DNA of 10,036 nt from an uncultured Dietzia sp. (GTDB lineage: Bacteria; Actinomycetota; Actinomycetes; Mycobacteriales; Mycobacteriaceae). This document shows positions 1 through 6,925 of this stretch, piece after piece. How positions within the stretch are numbered: the stretch's first letter is position 1; every line of letters starts with the position of its first letter. The stretch spans positions 1-10,036 of the forward strand of contig CAMNYG010000028.1 in assembly GCA_946570335.1 (NCBI GenBank), written 5' to 3'. A program made the translations under genes and the position numbers. Below the pieces are notes generated by a model. The model made no database searches, was not told the origin of the DNA, and saw only the letters and a program-made list of their open reading frames with translations.

Positions 1-1
1 G

Positions 2-829
2 GCGAGCCACATGCGGGGCGCGCGGGTGCTGCGGGACGCGGTCGCAGTGTCCGCAGCAGGCTCGGCATTCCTCGTCACCCACTCTGACGGCACGATCACC
101 GCTTGGGGCGACGACCTACTCGCCAGCGGCGGCCACCGCAGTGAGGACCGGCACAGTCGTCCCCCCGCCAAGGTGGAGGGCGTCGAGGACGTGGTCGCTG
201 TGGCCGACGGCGCTCTCAACGTGCTCGCGCTGCATTCGCACGGCGGGGTGACGGGATGGGGCGTCAACCTCACCCAGATACTCGGAGACGAGGACGGGAC
301 CCGGGTGCGCGAGATCTCGGACGCCCCCGGCTCGGTGGCCGTCGCCAACCCCGGCGGCGCAGCGGTGGTGGCCACCGGAGCCGGCGAGGTGTGTGCATGG
401 GGAAACAACTCGAACGGCCTCCTCGGCGTCGAGCCCCGGGGAGGACAGAGTTCACGTCCGGTGCGGGTGGCTGACCTCGAGGACGTCACCGATGTCGCCG
501 GCGGAAACGACCACGCACTCGCCCTCGACACGGCCGGACGAGTGTGGGTGTGGGGCCGCACAGCTTCAGGGGCGCTCGGCGACGGGACCACCGAGGACAC
601 GGCGGTCGCCACGCCCCGGCAGGTCCCCGGCCTCCCCCCGGCGCAGCGTGTGTTCGCCTCCGACTCCGCGTCCTACGCGATCGATCACGACGGCGCGCTG
701 TGGTCGTGGGGCAACAGCCGCCGGGTGGCTCCGTATGAGACACCGGACCTGCTCCCCCGTGTCATCGCGCTTCCGGGGCCGGCTCAGGAGGTCTCAGGGA
801 ACGTGGTACTGCTGGGCCCGCGCTCGTGA
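2..829 (+). CDS. RCC1-repeat beta-propeller protein, 5' end outside window
   Basis: The reading frame is open from the left edge to a TGA at 827-829. An ATG at 11 is the first in-frame start seen, but it has no convincing ribosome binding site and the frame stays open to the edge, so the gene probably begins upstream. The protein shows about five RCC1-type blade repeats, each with a Trp-Gly core: AWGDD, GWGVN, AWGNNSNGLLG, VWGRTASGALGDGT and SWGNS, alternating with segments such as VAGGNDHALALDTAGRVW. RCC1 proteins form seven-bladed propellers of roughly 350-400 residues, so one or two N-terminal blades are probably missing. No signal peptide can be judged because the N-terminus is absent. 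In eukaryotes the founding member is a Ran exchange factor; bacterial members mostly have unknown binding roles, so no specific function is proposed. It converges on the downstream hydrolase gene with 10 bases between stops. The family call is firm; the role is unknown. Confidence 0.8.
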   Translation, partial: ASHMRGARVLRDAVAVSAAGSAFLVTHSDGTITAWGDDLLASGGHRSEDRHSRPPAKVEGVEDVVAVADGALNVLALHSHGGVTGWGVNLTQILGDEDGTRVREISDAPGSVAVANPGGAAVVATGAGEVCAWGNNSNGLLGVEPRGGQSSRPVRVADLEDVTDVAGGNDHALALDTAGRVWVWGRTASGALGDGTTEDTAVATPRQVPGLPPAQRVFASDSASYAIDHDGALWSWGNSRRVAPYETPDLLPRVIALPGPAQEVSGNVVLLGPRS

Positions 830-839
830 CGGGCGGATC

Positions 840-1712
840 CTAAGCCAGCCGGTAGCCGGCCTCGTCGTTCTCCACGAGACCCCGGTGCACCAGGTCGTCG
901 AGATGCTTCACGCACACCGCCCTCTCCATGTCGTCGGCGAACATCGGTCGCGTGCCCGGCCGGTAGAGGACTCCCGCACCCACCAGCTCGTCGACCTCGT
1001 TGACCCCCGCACCGAGCAGGTCGAGGACCCGGGCTTCGCGGGCGTCCATCATCGAACCGTAGCGTTCGAGCGCCTCCAGGTACGCCCCGCGATCGAAGAT
1101 GGTCCCCTTGTGGTGGAACGTGGCGTAGGCGTTGACCTCGATCTGCGCACACGTCTCCACCGTGCGACGCATGTCTGCCAGGCTCGCGTTGCGATCGCTG
1201 TAGAGGGGGCCGAACGAGGACAGGTCGACGTCGGCGAGGAAGAGCACCCCGTCGGGTTCGATGAGAAAGCCGCAGTGCCCCGCAGTGTGCCCGGGCATCG
1301 GGACCACGGTGGCCGTCACGCCACCCCCGAGGTCGAAGACGGCGTCGTCTGAGAAGGTCTCGAGGGTGGAGACCGGGCTCCAGTCGAACGTCTCTCGGAG
1401 TCCGGCTTCCCAGTCGCCCCTGGCGAAGCCCATCTCGAGGGCGAACGCTTCCCAGTCCCGCATCGGTTCGGCGTCATTCTCATGGATCGACGTGGGACCC
1501 GGGCGACGCCCCGCCCCTACGACATGGTCCTCGTGGAAATGACTCAGCAGTAACAGGTCGGCCGCGGTGGGGTCCAGATTTATGGCCGAGTCGAGAAGCA
1601 CCACACTCTCGCCGGCCCGGATCTCCAGGGGATTACCGTCCGGATAGCGCCCGCCCTGCGGCCCGACGATCTGCTCGACATTCGGGCCGAGTCGGCGCCG
1701 TTCACTACTCAC
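840..1712 (-). CDS. Metallo-beta-lactamase-fold hydrolase (LACTB2/glyoxalase II-like)
   Basis: A 290-residue protein with the full metal-site signature of the metallo-beta-lactamase superfamily: HFHEDH at residues 58-63 (H58, H60, D62, H63), H142 in PGHTAGH, D161 in LADVD and a late histidine pair in FHHKG (200-201). The C-terminal 80 residues (about 210-290) look like a small winged-helix domain, as in LACTB2-like members. Such enzymes hydrolyse thioesters, phosphodiesters or lactones using one or two metal ions, probably zinc; the substrate cannot be read from sequence. There is no signal peptide, so it is probably cytoplasmic. I chose the GTG at 1712 because a GGGGGG purine tract lies 8 bases upstream. 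A TTG at 1733 would add seven residues but lacks a good binding site. The gene lies 56 bases downstream of tRNA-Val on the same strand and may be read through from it; a weak 5-bp hairpin (1747-1763) lies between them. Family call firm, specific activity unknown. Confidence 0.88.
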   Translation of the reverse strand: MSSERRRLGPNVEQIVGPQGGRYPDGNPLEIRAGESVVLLDSAINLDPTAADLLLLSHFHEDHVVGAGRRPGPTSIHENDAEPMRDWEAFALEMGFARGDWEAGLRETFDWSPVSTLETFSDDAVFDLGGGVTATVVPMPGHTAGHCGFLIEPDGVLFLADVDLSSFGPLYSDRNASLADMRRTVETCAQIEVNAYATFHHKGTIFDRGAYLEALERYGSMMDAREARVLDLLGAGVNEVDELVGAGVLYRPGTRPMFADDMERAVCVKHLDDLVHRGLVENDEAGYRLA

Positions 1713-1768
1713 TGGTGCTACCCCCCGGGGCAACGTCTCGGTGCTGCGCCGCGCGGATCGGCGGTGCG

Positions 1769-1841
1769 TGCGCGCGGAGGGAATCGAACCCCCGACCGCT
1801 GGTGTGTAAGACCAGAGCTCTAACCGCTGAGCTACGCGCGC
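1769..1841 (-). tRNA. tRNA-Val (anticodon UAC)
   Basis: The minus strand folds into a complete 73-nt cloverleaf. The acceptor stem is a perfect 7-bp GCGCGCG/CGCGCGC pair with discriminator A at 1769. The D arm is GCTC/GAGC. The anticodon stem CTGGT/ACCAG encloses the loop CTTACAC, giving anticodon TAC for GTA (and possibly other GTN) valine codons. The T arm has the usual TTCGATT loop. CCA is not encoded and must be added after transcription. No intron is present. Confidence 0.97.
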
Positions 1842-1875
1842 TTGTCCCGACGCGTCGAGCGCGCCGGTGCTGGTG

Positions 1876-1904
1876 AGGTTAGCGCACCCTCCACCACTGC
1901 CGAA
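1876..1904 (-). promoter_or_regulatory. Predicted sigma-70-type promoter of tRNA-Val
   Basis: On the minus strand a -35-like TTCGGC (1904-1899) and a -10-like TAACCT (1881-1876) are spaced by exactly 17 bases. Transcription would start near 1869, giving a leader of about 28 nt before the mature tRNA 5' end at 1841. The -10 box fits the actinobacterial TANNNT pattern. The -35 box overlaps a small inverted repeat, CCACCA (1891-1896) and TGGTGG (1905-1910). Predicted by eye only. The remainder of the spacer between this tRNA and the DUF3052 stop (1842-1982) holds nothing else I recognise. Confidence 0.5.
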
Positions 1905-1982
1905 TGGTGGCCTGCCCGAGGCCGTGAACCACGGGATCAGACATCCGGTCCGGGCGAGTCCGCCCCGGTTCCCGCGAGGGGA

Positions 1983-2417
1983 TCACTTACGGGGGGTGCT
2001 GTTCTTCCTGAGCGTGAGCCGGCTACCGGCCCAATCTCCGAGGGCGGCGGTGCGGGTCTGAAGCATTCCCGCCGTCTGCGCCGACTCCGCGATTGTCGCC
2101 GGCTCGACGTGACCGTCCAGTCCTGTCTTGGGGGTCAGAACCCAAACAGAACCGGCGTCCGTCAGAGGCATGACCGCATCCATCAGTCGATCGACGAGGT
2201 CTCCGTCGCCGTCGCGCCACCAGAGCAGCACCGCGTCGACCACCTCGTCGGTGTCCTCTTCCAGCAGCTCTGATCCGACGGCGTCCTCGACAGCCTCGCT
2301 GATCGACTCGTCACAGTCGGAATCCCATCCGACCTCCTGAACGAGCATGCCCTCCGTCAGTTCGAGCTGGCCCGAAACCTGGCCTGCTCTGTCCTGCTGG
2401 TTCGCCGCGGCGACCAC
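1983..2417 (-). CDS. DUF3052 family protein (Rv2239c homologue)
   Basis: A 144-residue acidic protein of the actinobacterial DUF3052 family, recognised from ELTEGMLVQEVGWD near the N-terminus, the central VVDAVLLWWRDGDGDLVD segment and VWVLTPKTG followed by GHVEPATIAE. These match my memory of M. tuberculosis Rv2239c, which also lies near aceE on the opposite strand. The biochemical function is unknown; no catalytic motif, signal peptide or membrane segment is visible, so it is probably cytoplasmic. I chose the GTG at 2417, giving VVAAANQQD as the first residues, because GGGAGGA lies about 8 bases upstream. The open frame extends to 2768, but the extra N-terminal part is low-complexity, unlike the family, and would overlap aceE. 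It is transcribed divergently from aceE. tRNA-Val and the hydrolase gene follow downstream on the same strand. Confidence 0.88.
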   Translation of the reverse strand: MVAAANQQDRAGQVSGQLELTEGMLVQEVGWDSDCDESISEAVEDAVGSELLEEDTDEVVDAVLLWWRDGDGDLVDRLMDAVMPLTDAGSVWVLTPKTGLDGHVEPATIAESAQTAGMLQTRTAALGDWAGSRLTLRKNSTPRK

Positions 2418-2421
2418 CGTG

Positions 2422-2477
2422 GTGTTCCTCCCTCTTATCCGGGTAAATGTTCTCGGTTCTTCGCTGACCAGGAACAC
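2422..2477. repeat. Separated 8-bp inverted repeat at the DUF3052 start
   Basis: GTGTTCCT (2422-2429) and AGGAACAC (2470-2477) are exact inverted copies with 40 bases between. On the minus strand one copy lies in the ribosome-binding region of the DUF3052 gene and the other overlaps its candidate -10 box. The match is directly visible; any role is inference. Confidence 0.45.
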
Positions 2478-2502
2478 TACCCGCGCACGGTCGCAGGCGA
2501 AA
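2474..2502 (-). promoter_or_regulatory. Candidate promoter of the DUF3052 gene
   Basis: On the minus strand TTTCGC (2502-2497) and TAGTGT (2479-2474) are spaced by 17 bases, giving a start near 2467 and a leader of about 50 nt. Each box matches the consensus at only three of six positions, though the -10 fits TANNNT. Prediction by eye; a weak candidate. Confidence 0.33.
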
Positions 2503-2540
2503 CGACTACCGCCTATTTCTCTGGGCCTGCCGCTGCACAC

Positions 2541-2569
2541 GTGTCGCCGGTCACGGATTGGGGCACAAT
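2541..2569 (+). promoter_or_regulatory. Candidate aceE promoter
   Basis: GTGTCG (2541-2546) and CACAAT (2564-2569) are spaced by 17 bases, with 3/6 and 4/6 matches to the -35 and -10 consensus. Transcription would start near 2576 and give an aceE leader of about 150 nt containing both downstream hairpins. This is the best plus-strand candidate I see in the spacer but is weak. Confidence 0.27.
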
Positions 2570-2589
2570 CGGAAATGCGGGTCGACGAG

Positions 2590-2606
2590 CGGCCCGCACC
2601 GGGCCG
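2590..2606. repeat. Compact GC palindrome in the aceE upstream region
   Basis: CGGCCCG (2590-2596) and CGGGCCG (2600-2606) pair perfectly around a three-base CAC loop. It could be a protein-binding palindrome or an RNA hairpin in the aceE leader. In such GC-rich DNA a short GC palindrome can also arise by chance. Confidence 0.4.
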
Positions 2607-2666
2607 GTCGGCGTCCGCCCCACACCTCGGGGGCACGCGGAGGCCCGGGCGCTGCGCAACGACAAA

Positions 2667-2693
2667 CGTGGTGAGCCCCACCGGGCTACCACG
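2667..2693 (+). promoter_or_regulatory. Bulged hairpin just upstream of aceE
   Basis: The arms are C-GTGGT (2667-2672) and AGCCC (2674-2678), paired with GGGCT (2683-2687) and ACCAC-G (2688-2693). This makes an 11-bp stem with one bulged G at 2673 and a CACC tetraloop. The hairpin ends 31 bases before the aceE ATG and is followed by GTTTGATT, which is not a real T-run, so it is a poor intrinsic terminator. It could stabilise the message, act as an attenuator or be a repressor site. Confidence 0.5.
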
Positions 2694-2724
2694 GTTTGAT
2701 TCGTAGAAGTGAGGACGAGACGCA

Positions 2725-5520
2725 ATGACCCGTGAAGCAGGAACCAAGGACGGATCCGCACCCACCAATGTGCCGGTCCTCCGAGAGGGGGTCGCCTCCT
2801 ATCTCGCCGATTCGGATCCCGAAGAGACCCAGGAGTGGATGGACTCCCTGGACGGGCTGCTCGCCGAGGCCGGCCCCGAGCGCGCCCGCTACCTGATGCT
2901 CCGACTTCTCGAGCGTGCGTCGAAGCAACGGGTACCGCTCCCCGCGCTCACCTCCACCGATTACGTCAACACGATTCCCACCAGCCTCGAGCCCGAGTTC
3001 CCCGGCGACGAGGCCGTGGAGCGCACCTACCGCCGCTGGATCCGGTGGAACGCGGCCATCATGGTGCACCGCGCACAGCGCCCCGGCATCGGAGTCGGTG
3101 GGCACATCTCGACCTACGCGGGCGCCGCACCGCTGTACGAGGTGGGCTACAACCACTTCTTCCGCGGCAAGGACCACCCTGGCGGCGGCGACCACGTCTT
3201 CTTCCAGGGGCACGCCTCTCCCGGCATGTACGCACGTGCTTACCTCGAGGGTCGGCTGCGGGAGCACGATCTCGACGGTTTCCGGCAGGAGAAGAGCCAC
3301 CCCGGTCGGTCGTTGCCCTCCTACCCGCATCCGCGCTGCCTCCCGGAGTTCTGGGAATTCCCCACCGTTTCGATGGGCCTGGGACCGCTCAACGCGATCT
3401 ACCAGGCACGGTTCAATCGGTACCTGCACAACCGCGGGATCACGGACACCTCGCAGCAACACGTGTGGGCGTTTCTCGGAGACGGCGAGATGGACGAGGT
3501 CGAGTCGCGGGGCGCCCTCCAGGTCGCCGCCAACGATGCACTGGACAACCTCACGTTCGTCATCAACTGCAACCTCCAACGCCTCGACGGCCCGGTTCGC
3601 GGCAACGGCCAGATCGTCCAGGAGCTGGAGTCGTACTTCAGCGGCGCAGGCTGGAACGTCATCAAGGTCGTCTGGGGCCGCGAGTGGGACACGCTCTTCG
3701 AGAAGGACACCGAGGGCGCACTGGTCTCCCTCATGAACTCCGTCTCCGACGGCGATTACCAGACTTTCCGTGCCAACGACGGAGCCTGGATCCGGGAGCA
3801 CTTCTTCGGGCGCGATCCCCGCACCGCGAAGCTCGTCGAGGACATGACCGACGAGGAGATCTGGGCCCTGCGTCGAGGCGGTCACGACTACCGCAAGATC
3901 CACGCCGCCTACAAGGCTGCGCTGGAGCACACCGGCCGCCCGACCGTGATCCTCGCCCACACCATCAAGGGGTTCGGCCTCGGCCAGAATTTCGAGGGCC
4001 GCAACGCGACCCATCAGATGAAGAAGCTGACCCTGGACGACCTCAAGCAGTTCCGGGACACACAGCAGATACCCATCACCGATGAGGAGCTCGAGGCGGA
4101 CCCGACCCAGCCGCCGTACTACAACCCGGGCCCGAACTCCCCCGAGATCCGCTACATGCTCGAGCGTCGTTCGGAACTCGGCGGCCACGTACCGGAGCGT
4201 CGCCAGACGTTCTCCCCGCTAACGGTGCCGGACATCGACGCCCTGTCGTCGCTGCGCAAGGGATCGGGCAAGCAGTCGGTCGCCACGACCATGGCCCTGG
4301 TCCGGACCATCAAGGAGCTGATGCGCGACGAGGCCCTCAAGAACCGGTTCGTGCCGATCATCCCCGACGAAGCCCGGACCTTCGGTATGGATTCCTGGTT
4401 CCCCACCCTGAAGATCTACAACCCGCACGGGCAGAACTACACATCGGTGGACCACGACCTCATGCTGAGTTACAAGGAGGCCAAGGACGGCCAGATCATG
4501 CATGAGGGGATCAGCGAGGCCGGCTCCATCGCCGAGTTCACCGCTGCCGGCACCGCGTACGCCACGCACGGCGAACCCATGATCCCGCTGTACATCTTCT
4601 ACTCGATGTTCGGGTTCCAGCGCACCGGCGACGGGATCTGGGCGGCCTCCGACCAGCTGGCCCGCGGATTCCTCCTCGGCGCCACCGCAGGCCGCACGAC
4701 GCTGACCGGAGAGGGCCTACAGCACATGGACGGCCACTCCCCGCTGCTGGCTGCCACCAACCCGGGGATCATCTCGTACGACCCCGCCTGGGGCTACGAA
4801 GTCGCGCACATCATCCGCGCGGGTATCGAGCGCATGTACGGCCCCGGTGCAGCCCACGAGACGGAGACCGACGGCATCGACCGCAACGTCTCGTACTACA
4901 TCACGCTGTACAACGAGCCCGTCCCGCAGCCCGCCGAGCCGGAGGACCTGGACGCCGACGCACTGCTGCGTGGCCTCTACCGCTTCAGAAAGGCGGAGAG
5001 CGGAACGCACAAGGCCTCGATTCTCGCCTCCGGCGTGGCCATGTACGCGGCCGTCGAAGCACAGAAGATCCTCGCCGAGAAATGGGATGTGGCAGCGGAT
5101 CTGTGGTCGGCCACCTCCTGGACCGAGCTCGCCCGCGACGGTTTCGAGTGCGAGCGTCACGAGCTGCGTCATCCCGATCAGCAACCCCGTGTCCCGTTCG
5201 TCACCGCCACACTGGCCGACTCACCCGGGCCGAAGGTCGCGGTGAGCGACTTCCAGAAGGCCGTGCCGGACCAGATCCGCGCGTGGGTGCCCGGAGATTT
5301 CACGGTTCTCGGCTGCGACGGATTCGGGTTCTCCGACACCCGACCTGCCGCACGCCGGTTCTTCAACACCGACACCGAGTCGATCATCGTGGCCGTCCTG
5401 GCGGGTCTGGTCCGCGAAGGCACCATCGAGAAGCGCACACTGCTCGAGGCCGCCCGCCTGTACCAGATCGACGACGTGATGGCCGCTCCCGAGCCCACGA
5501 CGGACCCCGGAGTGGCGTGA
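2725..5520 (+). CDS. aceE: Pyruvate dehydrogenase E1 component, homodimeric type
   Basis: AceE is the thiamine-diphosphate-dependent E1 of the pyruvate dehydrogenase complex. It decarboxylates pyruvate and passes the acetyl group to the lipoyl arm of E2, feeding acetyl-CoA to the TCA cycle and lipid synthesis in the cytoplasm. The 931-residue length fits the single-chain E1 family. Visible signatures are GVGGHIS and YNHFFRG near the N-terminus, GHASPG with His163, the thiamine-diphosphate motif GDGEMDE (252-258) ending in NCNLQ (281-285), and the mobile active-site loop containing His430 (NATHQMKKL). The C-terminal transketolase-like part includes [24 protein letters not shown] and [12 protein letters not shown]. 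The ATG start has GAGGA nine bases upstream. The stop overlaps the next gene start by four bases. The E2 and E3 genes are not in the window, as is usual for this locus in related actinobacteria. Identification is firm. Confidence 0.97.
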   Translation: MTREAGTKDGSAPTNVPVLREGVASYLADSDPEETQEWMDSLDGLLAEAGPERARYLMLRLLERASKQRVPLPALTSTDYVNTIPTSLEPEFPGDEAVERTYRRWIRWNAAIMVHRAQRPGIGVGGHISTYAGAAPLYEVGYNHFFRGKDHPGGGDHVFFQGHASPGMYARAYLEGRLREHDLDGFRQEKSHPGRSLPSYPHPRCLPEFWEFPTVSMGLGPLNAIYQARFNRYLHNRGITDTSQQHVWAFLGDGEMDEVESRGALQVAANDALDNLTFVINCNLQRLDGPVRGNGQIVQELESYFSGAGWNVIKVVWGREWDTLFEKDTEGALVSLMNSVSDGDYQTFRANDGAWIREHFFGRDPRTAKLVEDMTDEEIWALRRGGHDYRKIHAAYKAALEHTGRPTVILAHTIKGFGLGQNFEGRNATHQMKKLTLDDLKQFRDTQQIPITDEELEADPTQPPYYNPGPNSPEIRYMLERRSELGGHVPERRQTFSPLTVPDIDALSSLRKGSGKQSVATTMALVRTIKELMRDEALKNRFVPIIPDEARTFGMDSWFPTLKIYNPHGQNYTSVDHDLMLSYKEAKDGQIMHEGISEAGSIAEFTAAGTAYATHGEPMIPLYIFYSMFGFQRTGDGIWAASDQLARGFLLGATAGRTTLTGEGLQHMDGHSPLLAATNPGIISYDPAWGYEVAHIIRAGIERMYGPGAAHETETDGIDRNVSYYITLYNEPVPQPAEPEDLDADALLRGLYRFRKAESGTHKASILASGVAMYAAVEAQKILAEKWDVAADLWSATSWTELARDGFECERHELRHPDQQPRVPFVTATLADSPGPKVAVSDFQKAVPDQIRAWVPGDFTVLGCDGFGFSDTRPAARRFFNTDTESIIVAVLAGLVREGTIEKRTLLEAARLYQIDDVMAAPEPTTDPGVA

Positions 5521-6770
5521 GCGACACGACAGACCCCGAGACCGGGGCACAGGCAGACCAGACGATCCGGCGGCGGTCGGCGACCCCGCCGGATCAACGG
5601 CCTGTCTCCGATGCGCTCCTCAAGCGGATCACCCGGTACTCGGGGACCCTGTCGACCGAAGCGGTACGCGCGCTGGAAGTCGAATTACCGTTCTTCGGAG
5701 AACTGTCCGCGGACCAGCGGGCGGAGATCCAGCTCATCATCCAGAGTGCGGTCCGCGACTTCGTCACCTGGATGCGCAACCCGGAGGCCCAGCACTCCGA
5801 CACCATCGCAGGGTTCAAGCTGCTCCCCAAGGGCCTCGGGCAGGGCCTGACCCTGCAGCAGACCGTTCAGTTGGTCCGGTCCACACTCGAGTACTTCGAA
5901 CTGGTCATGCCCCGGATCACGCACAACGAACGGCAGCGGGGTCTGATGATCGCCGCCGTCCTGAAGTTCGGTCGCGAGCTCGGCTTCACCGCGGCGTCCG
6001 TGTACGCGGCCGCGGCCGAGAACCGCGGCGCCTGGGACACCCGCATGGAGGCCATGATCGTCGATGCGGTGGTCCGCGGGGACCGCCACGCTGATCTCAC
6101 CTCGGGAGCCTCGGCCCTGAACTGGGACCCGACAACCGCCGCCACCGTGATCATCGGCGCCCCGCGCGAGGACCTCGGCCTCGACTCGGTGACCGCGGTC
6201 CACAGGGCTGCTGTCGCGTCGGGCAGACATGCGCTCGCCGTACTGCAGGGCGCACGCCTCGTCGTCATCCTGTCGGGGGAGCTCGAGTCCACCGTGCCCA
6301 TCCCGACGGCGGTCCTCGACGCCTTCTCCCCCGACGCGCCCGTCGTCCACGGACACACCGTCGGCTCGCTGGTGGAGGCGCCCGACAGTGCCGCCGAAGC
6401 GCTCTCGGGCGCTGCGGCCGTCTGCGGTTGGCCCGGCGCACCCCGACCCGTCGCCGCGGTCGACCTCCTGCCCGAGCGGGTACTCGGCGGAGACAGGGGC
6501 GCGGCGGCGACTCTCGTCGAACGCGTCGTCACTCCACTACGAGGGGCGGATTCCTCTGTCGAGACCACCCTTCGGGCCTATCTCGACTCCGGCGGACACG
6601 TCGAAGCGTGCGCCCGGGAGTTGTATGTCCATCCCAATACCGTTCGCTACCGCTTGAAAAGAGTGAGCCAGATCACTGACTTCGATCCGCTCAACGCCAG
6701 GGACGCATTTGTCCTCCGAATCGCCCTGGTTCTCGGCAAGTTCGACGAGCGCAATCCTCAGGAGAGCTAA
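5517..6770 (+). CDS. mabR: PucR-family transcriptional regulator, MabR type
   Basis: A 417-residue PucR/CdaR-type regulator, close to the length of M. tuberculosis MabR (Rv2242), which controls the fasII promoter and sits in the same place between aceE and fabD. The C-terminal PucR helix-turn-helix is clear: [12 protein letters not shown] at about 348 leads into [20 protein letters not shown] (from about 360) and SQITDFD. The N-terminal 180 residues are helical and contain [16 protein letters not shown]; the central part (about 180-330) resembles the family's effector domain. The GTG at 5517 was chosen because GTGA overlaps the aceE stop, GGAG lies five bases upstream, and residues before it are out-of-frame aceE sequence. 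The overlap suggests translational coupling to aceE. From memory, the mycobacterial protein responds to long-chain acyl-CoA and binds an inverted repeat upstream of fabD; a matching palindrome follows this gene. Orthology is inferred from order, length and domain. Confidence 0.9.
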   Translation: MSDTTDPETGAQADQTIRRRSATPPDQRPVSDALLKRITRYSGTLSTEAVRALEVELPFFGELSADQRAEIQLIIQSAVRDFVTWMRNPEAQHSDTIAGFKLLPKGLGQGLTLQQTVQLVRSTLEYFELVMPRITHNERQRGLMIAAVLKFGRELGFTAASVYAAAAENRGAWDTRMEAMIVDAVVRGDRHADLTSGASALNWDPTTAATVIIGAPREDLGLDSVTAVHRAAVASGRHALAVLQGARLVVILSGELESTVPIPTAVLDAFSPDAPVVHGHTVGSLVEAPDSAAEALSGAAAVCGWPGAPRPVAAVDLLPERVLGGDRGAAATLVERVVTPLRGADSSVETTLRAYLDSGGHVEACARELYVHPNTVRYRLKRVSQITDFDPLNARDAFVLRIALVLGKFDERNPQES

Positions 6771-6837
6771 ATAGCCACATCCGTCACAAGCTGTAACGAA
6801 ATGACCTCCGCGACAGATGGACCGTCGGCCAGCGCGG

Positions 6838-6860
6838 TTTTTGTGGGAACTCCACAAAAA
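6838..6860. promoter_or_regulatory. Perfect 23-bp palindrome, probable MabR operator
   Basis: TTTTTGTGG (6838-6846) and CCACAAAAA (6852-6860) are exact inverted copies around the central five bases GAACT. The outer part reads as TTTTTGT, nine bases, then ACAAAAA, which matches my recollection of the operator described for M. tuberculosis MabR upstream of fabD. It lies between the mabR-like gene and fabD, 65 bases before the fabD start, in a conspicuous A/T island. Binding is inferred from pattern and context. No confident -35/-10 pair can be assigned in the rest of the 6771-6925 spacer. Confidence 0.75.
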
Positions 6861-6925
6861 CTCGATTCCGTTTCTGGCTTGGAGAACATCATCCGAACCG
6901 CCCCCCTAGGTGTTGTCTGATACCC

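Larger units (their letters stand above)
2418..2724. promoter_or_regulatory. Divergent control region between DUF3052 and aceE
   Basis: These 307 bases hold no supportable gene; the open frames across them have no family resemblance and read as extensions or shadows of neighbouring genes. The half nearest DUF3052 (about 2431-2580) is visibly more AT-rich than its surroundings and is where I place the promoters. The region contains three inverted repeats: a long-range pair at 2422-2477, a compact palindrome at 2590-2606 and a bulged hairpin at 2667-2693, each listed separately. The aceE ribosome binding site GAGGA lies at 2711-2715, nine bases before the ATG. Confidence 0.7.

Noticed and set aside
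1713..1733. TTG start for the metallo-hydrolase at 1733
   Set aside because: No clear ribosome binding site precedes it, while GGGGGG is well spaced before the GTG at 1712. It is only a seven-residue difference and cannot be excluded.
2418..2768. N-terminal extension of the DUF3052 frame into aceE
   Set aside because: The extra residues are Arg/Pro-rich and unlike the family, would overlap the aceE start, and a good ribosome binding site marks the internal GTG at 2417.
2686..4188. 500-residue open frame on the minus strand across aceE
   Set aside because: It is antisense to the strongly conserved aceE frame; long antisense frames are expected in GC-rich codon-biased genes, and the product resembles no family I know.
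6785..6796. CACAAGCTGTAA-like partial palindrome as a CRP/GlxR site
   Set aside because: Only one good half-site is visible and the spacing does not fit the TGTGA-N6-TCACA pattern.
6838..6860. Palindrome before fabD as an intrinsic terminator of mabR
   Set aside because: The T-rich arm comes first and the sequence after the second arm is A-rich then mixed, with no T-run on the plus strand. Position and pattern fit an operator better.
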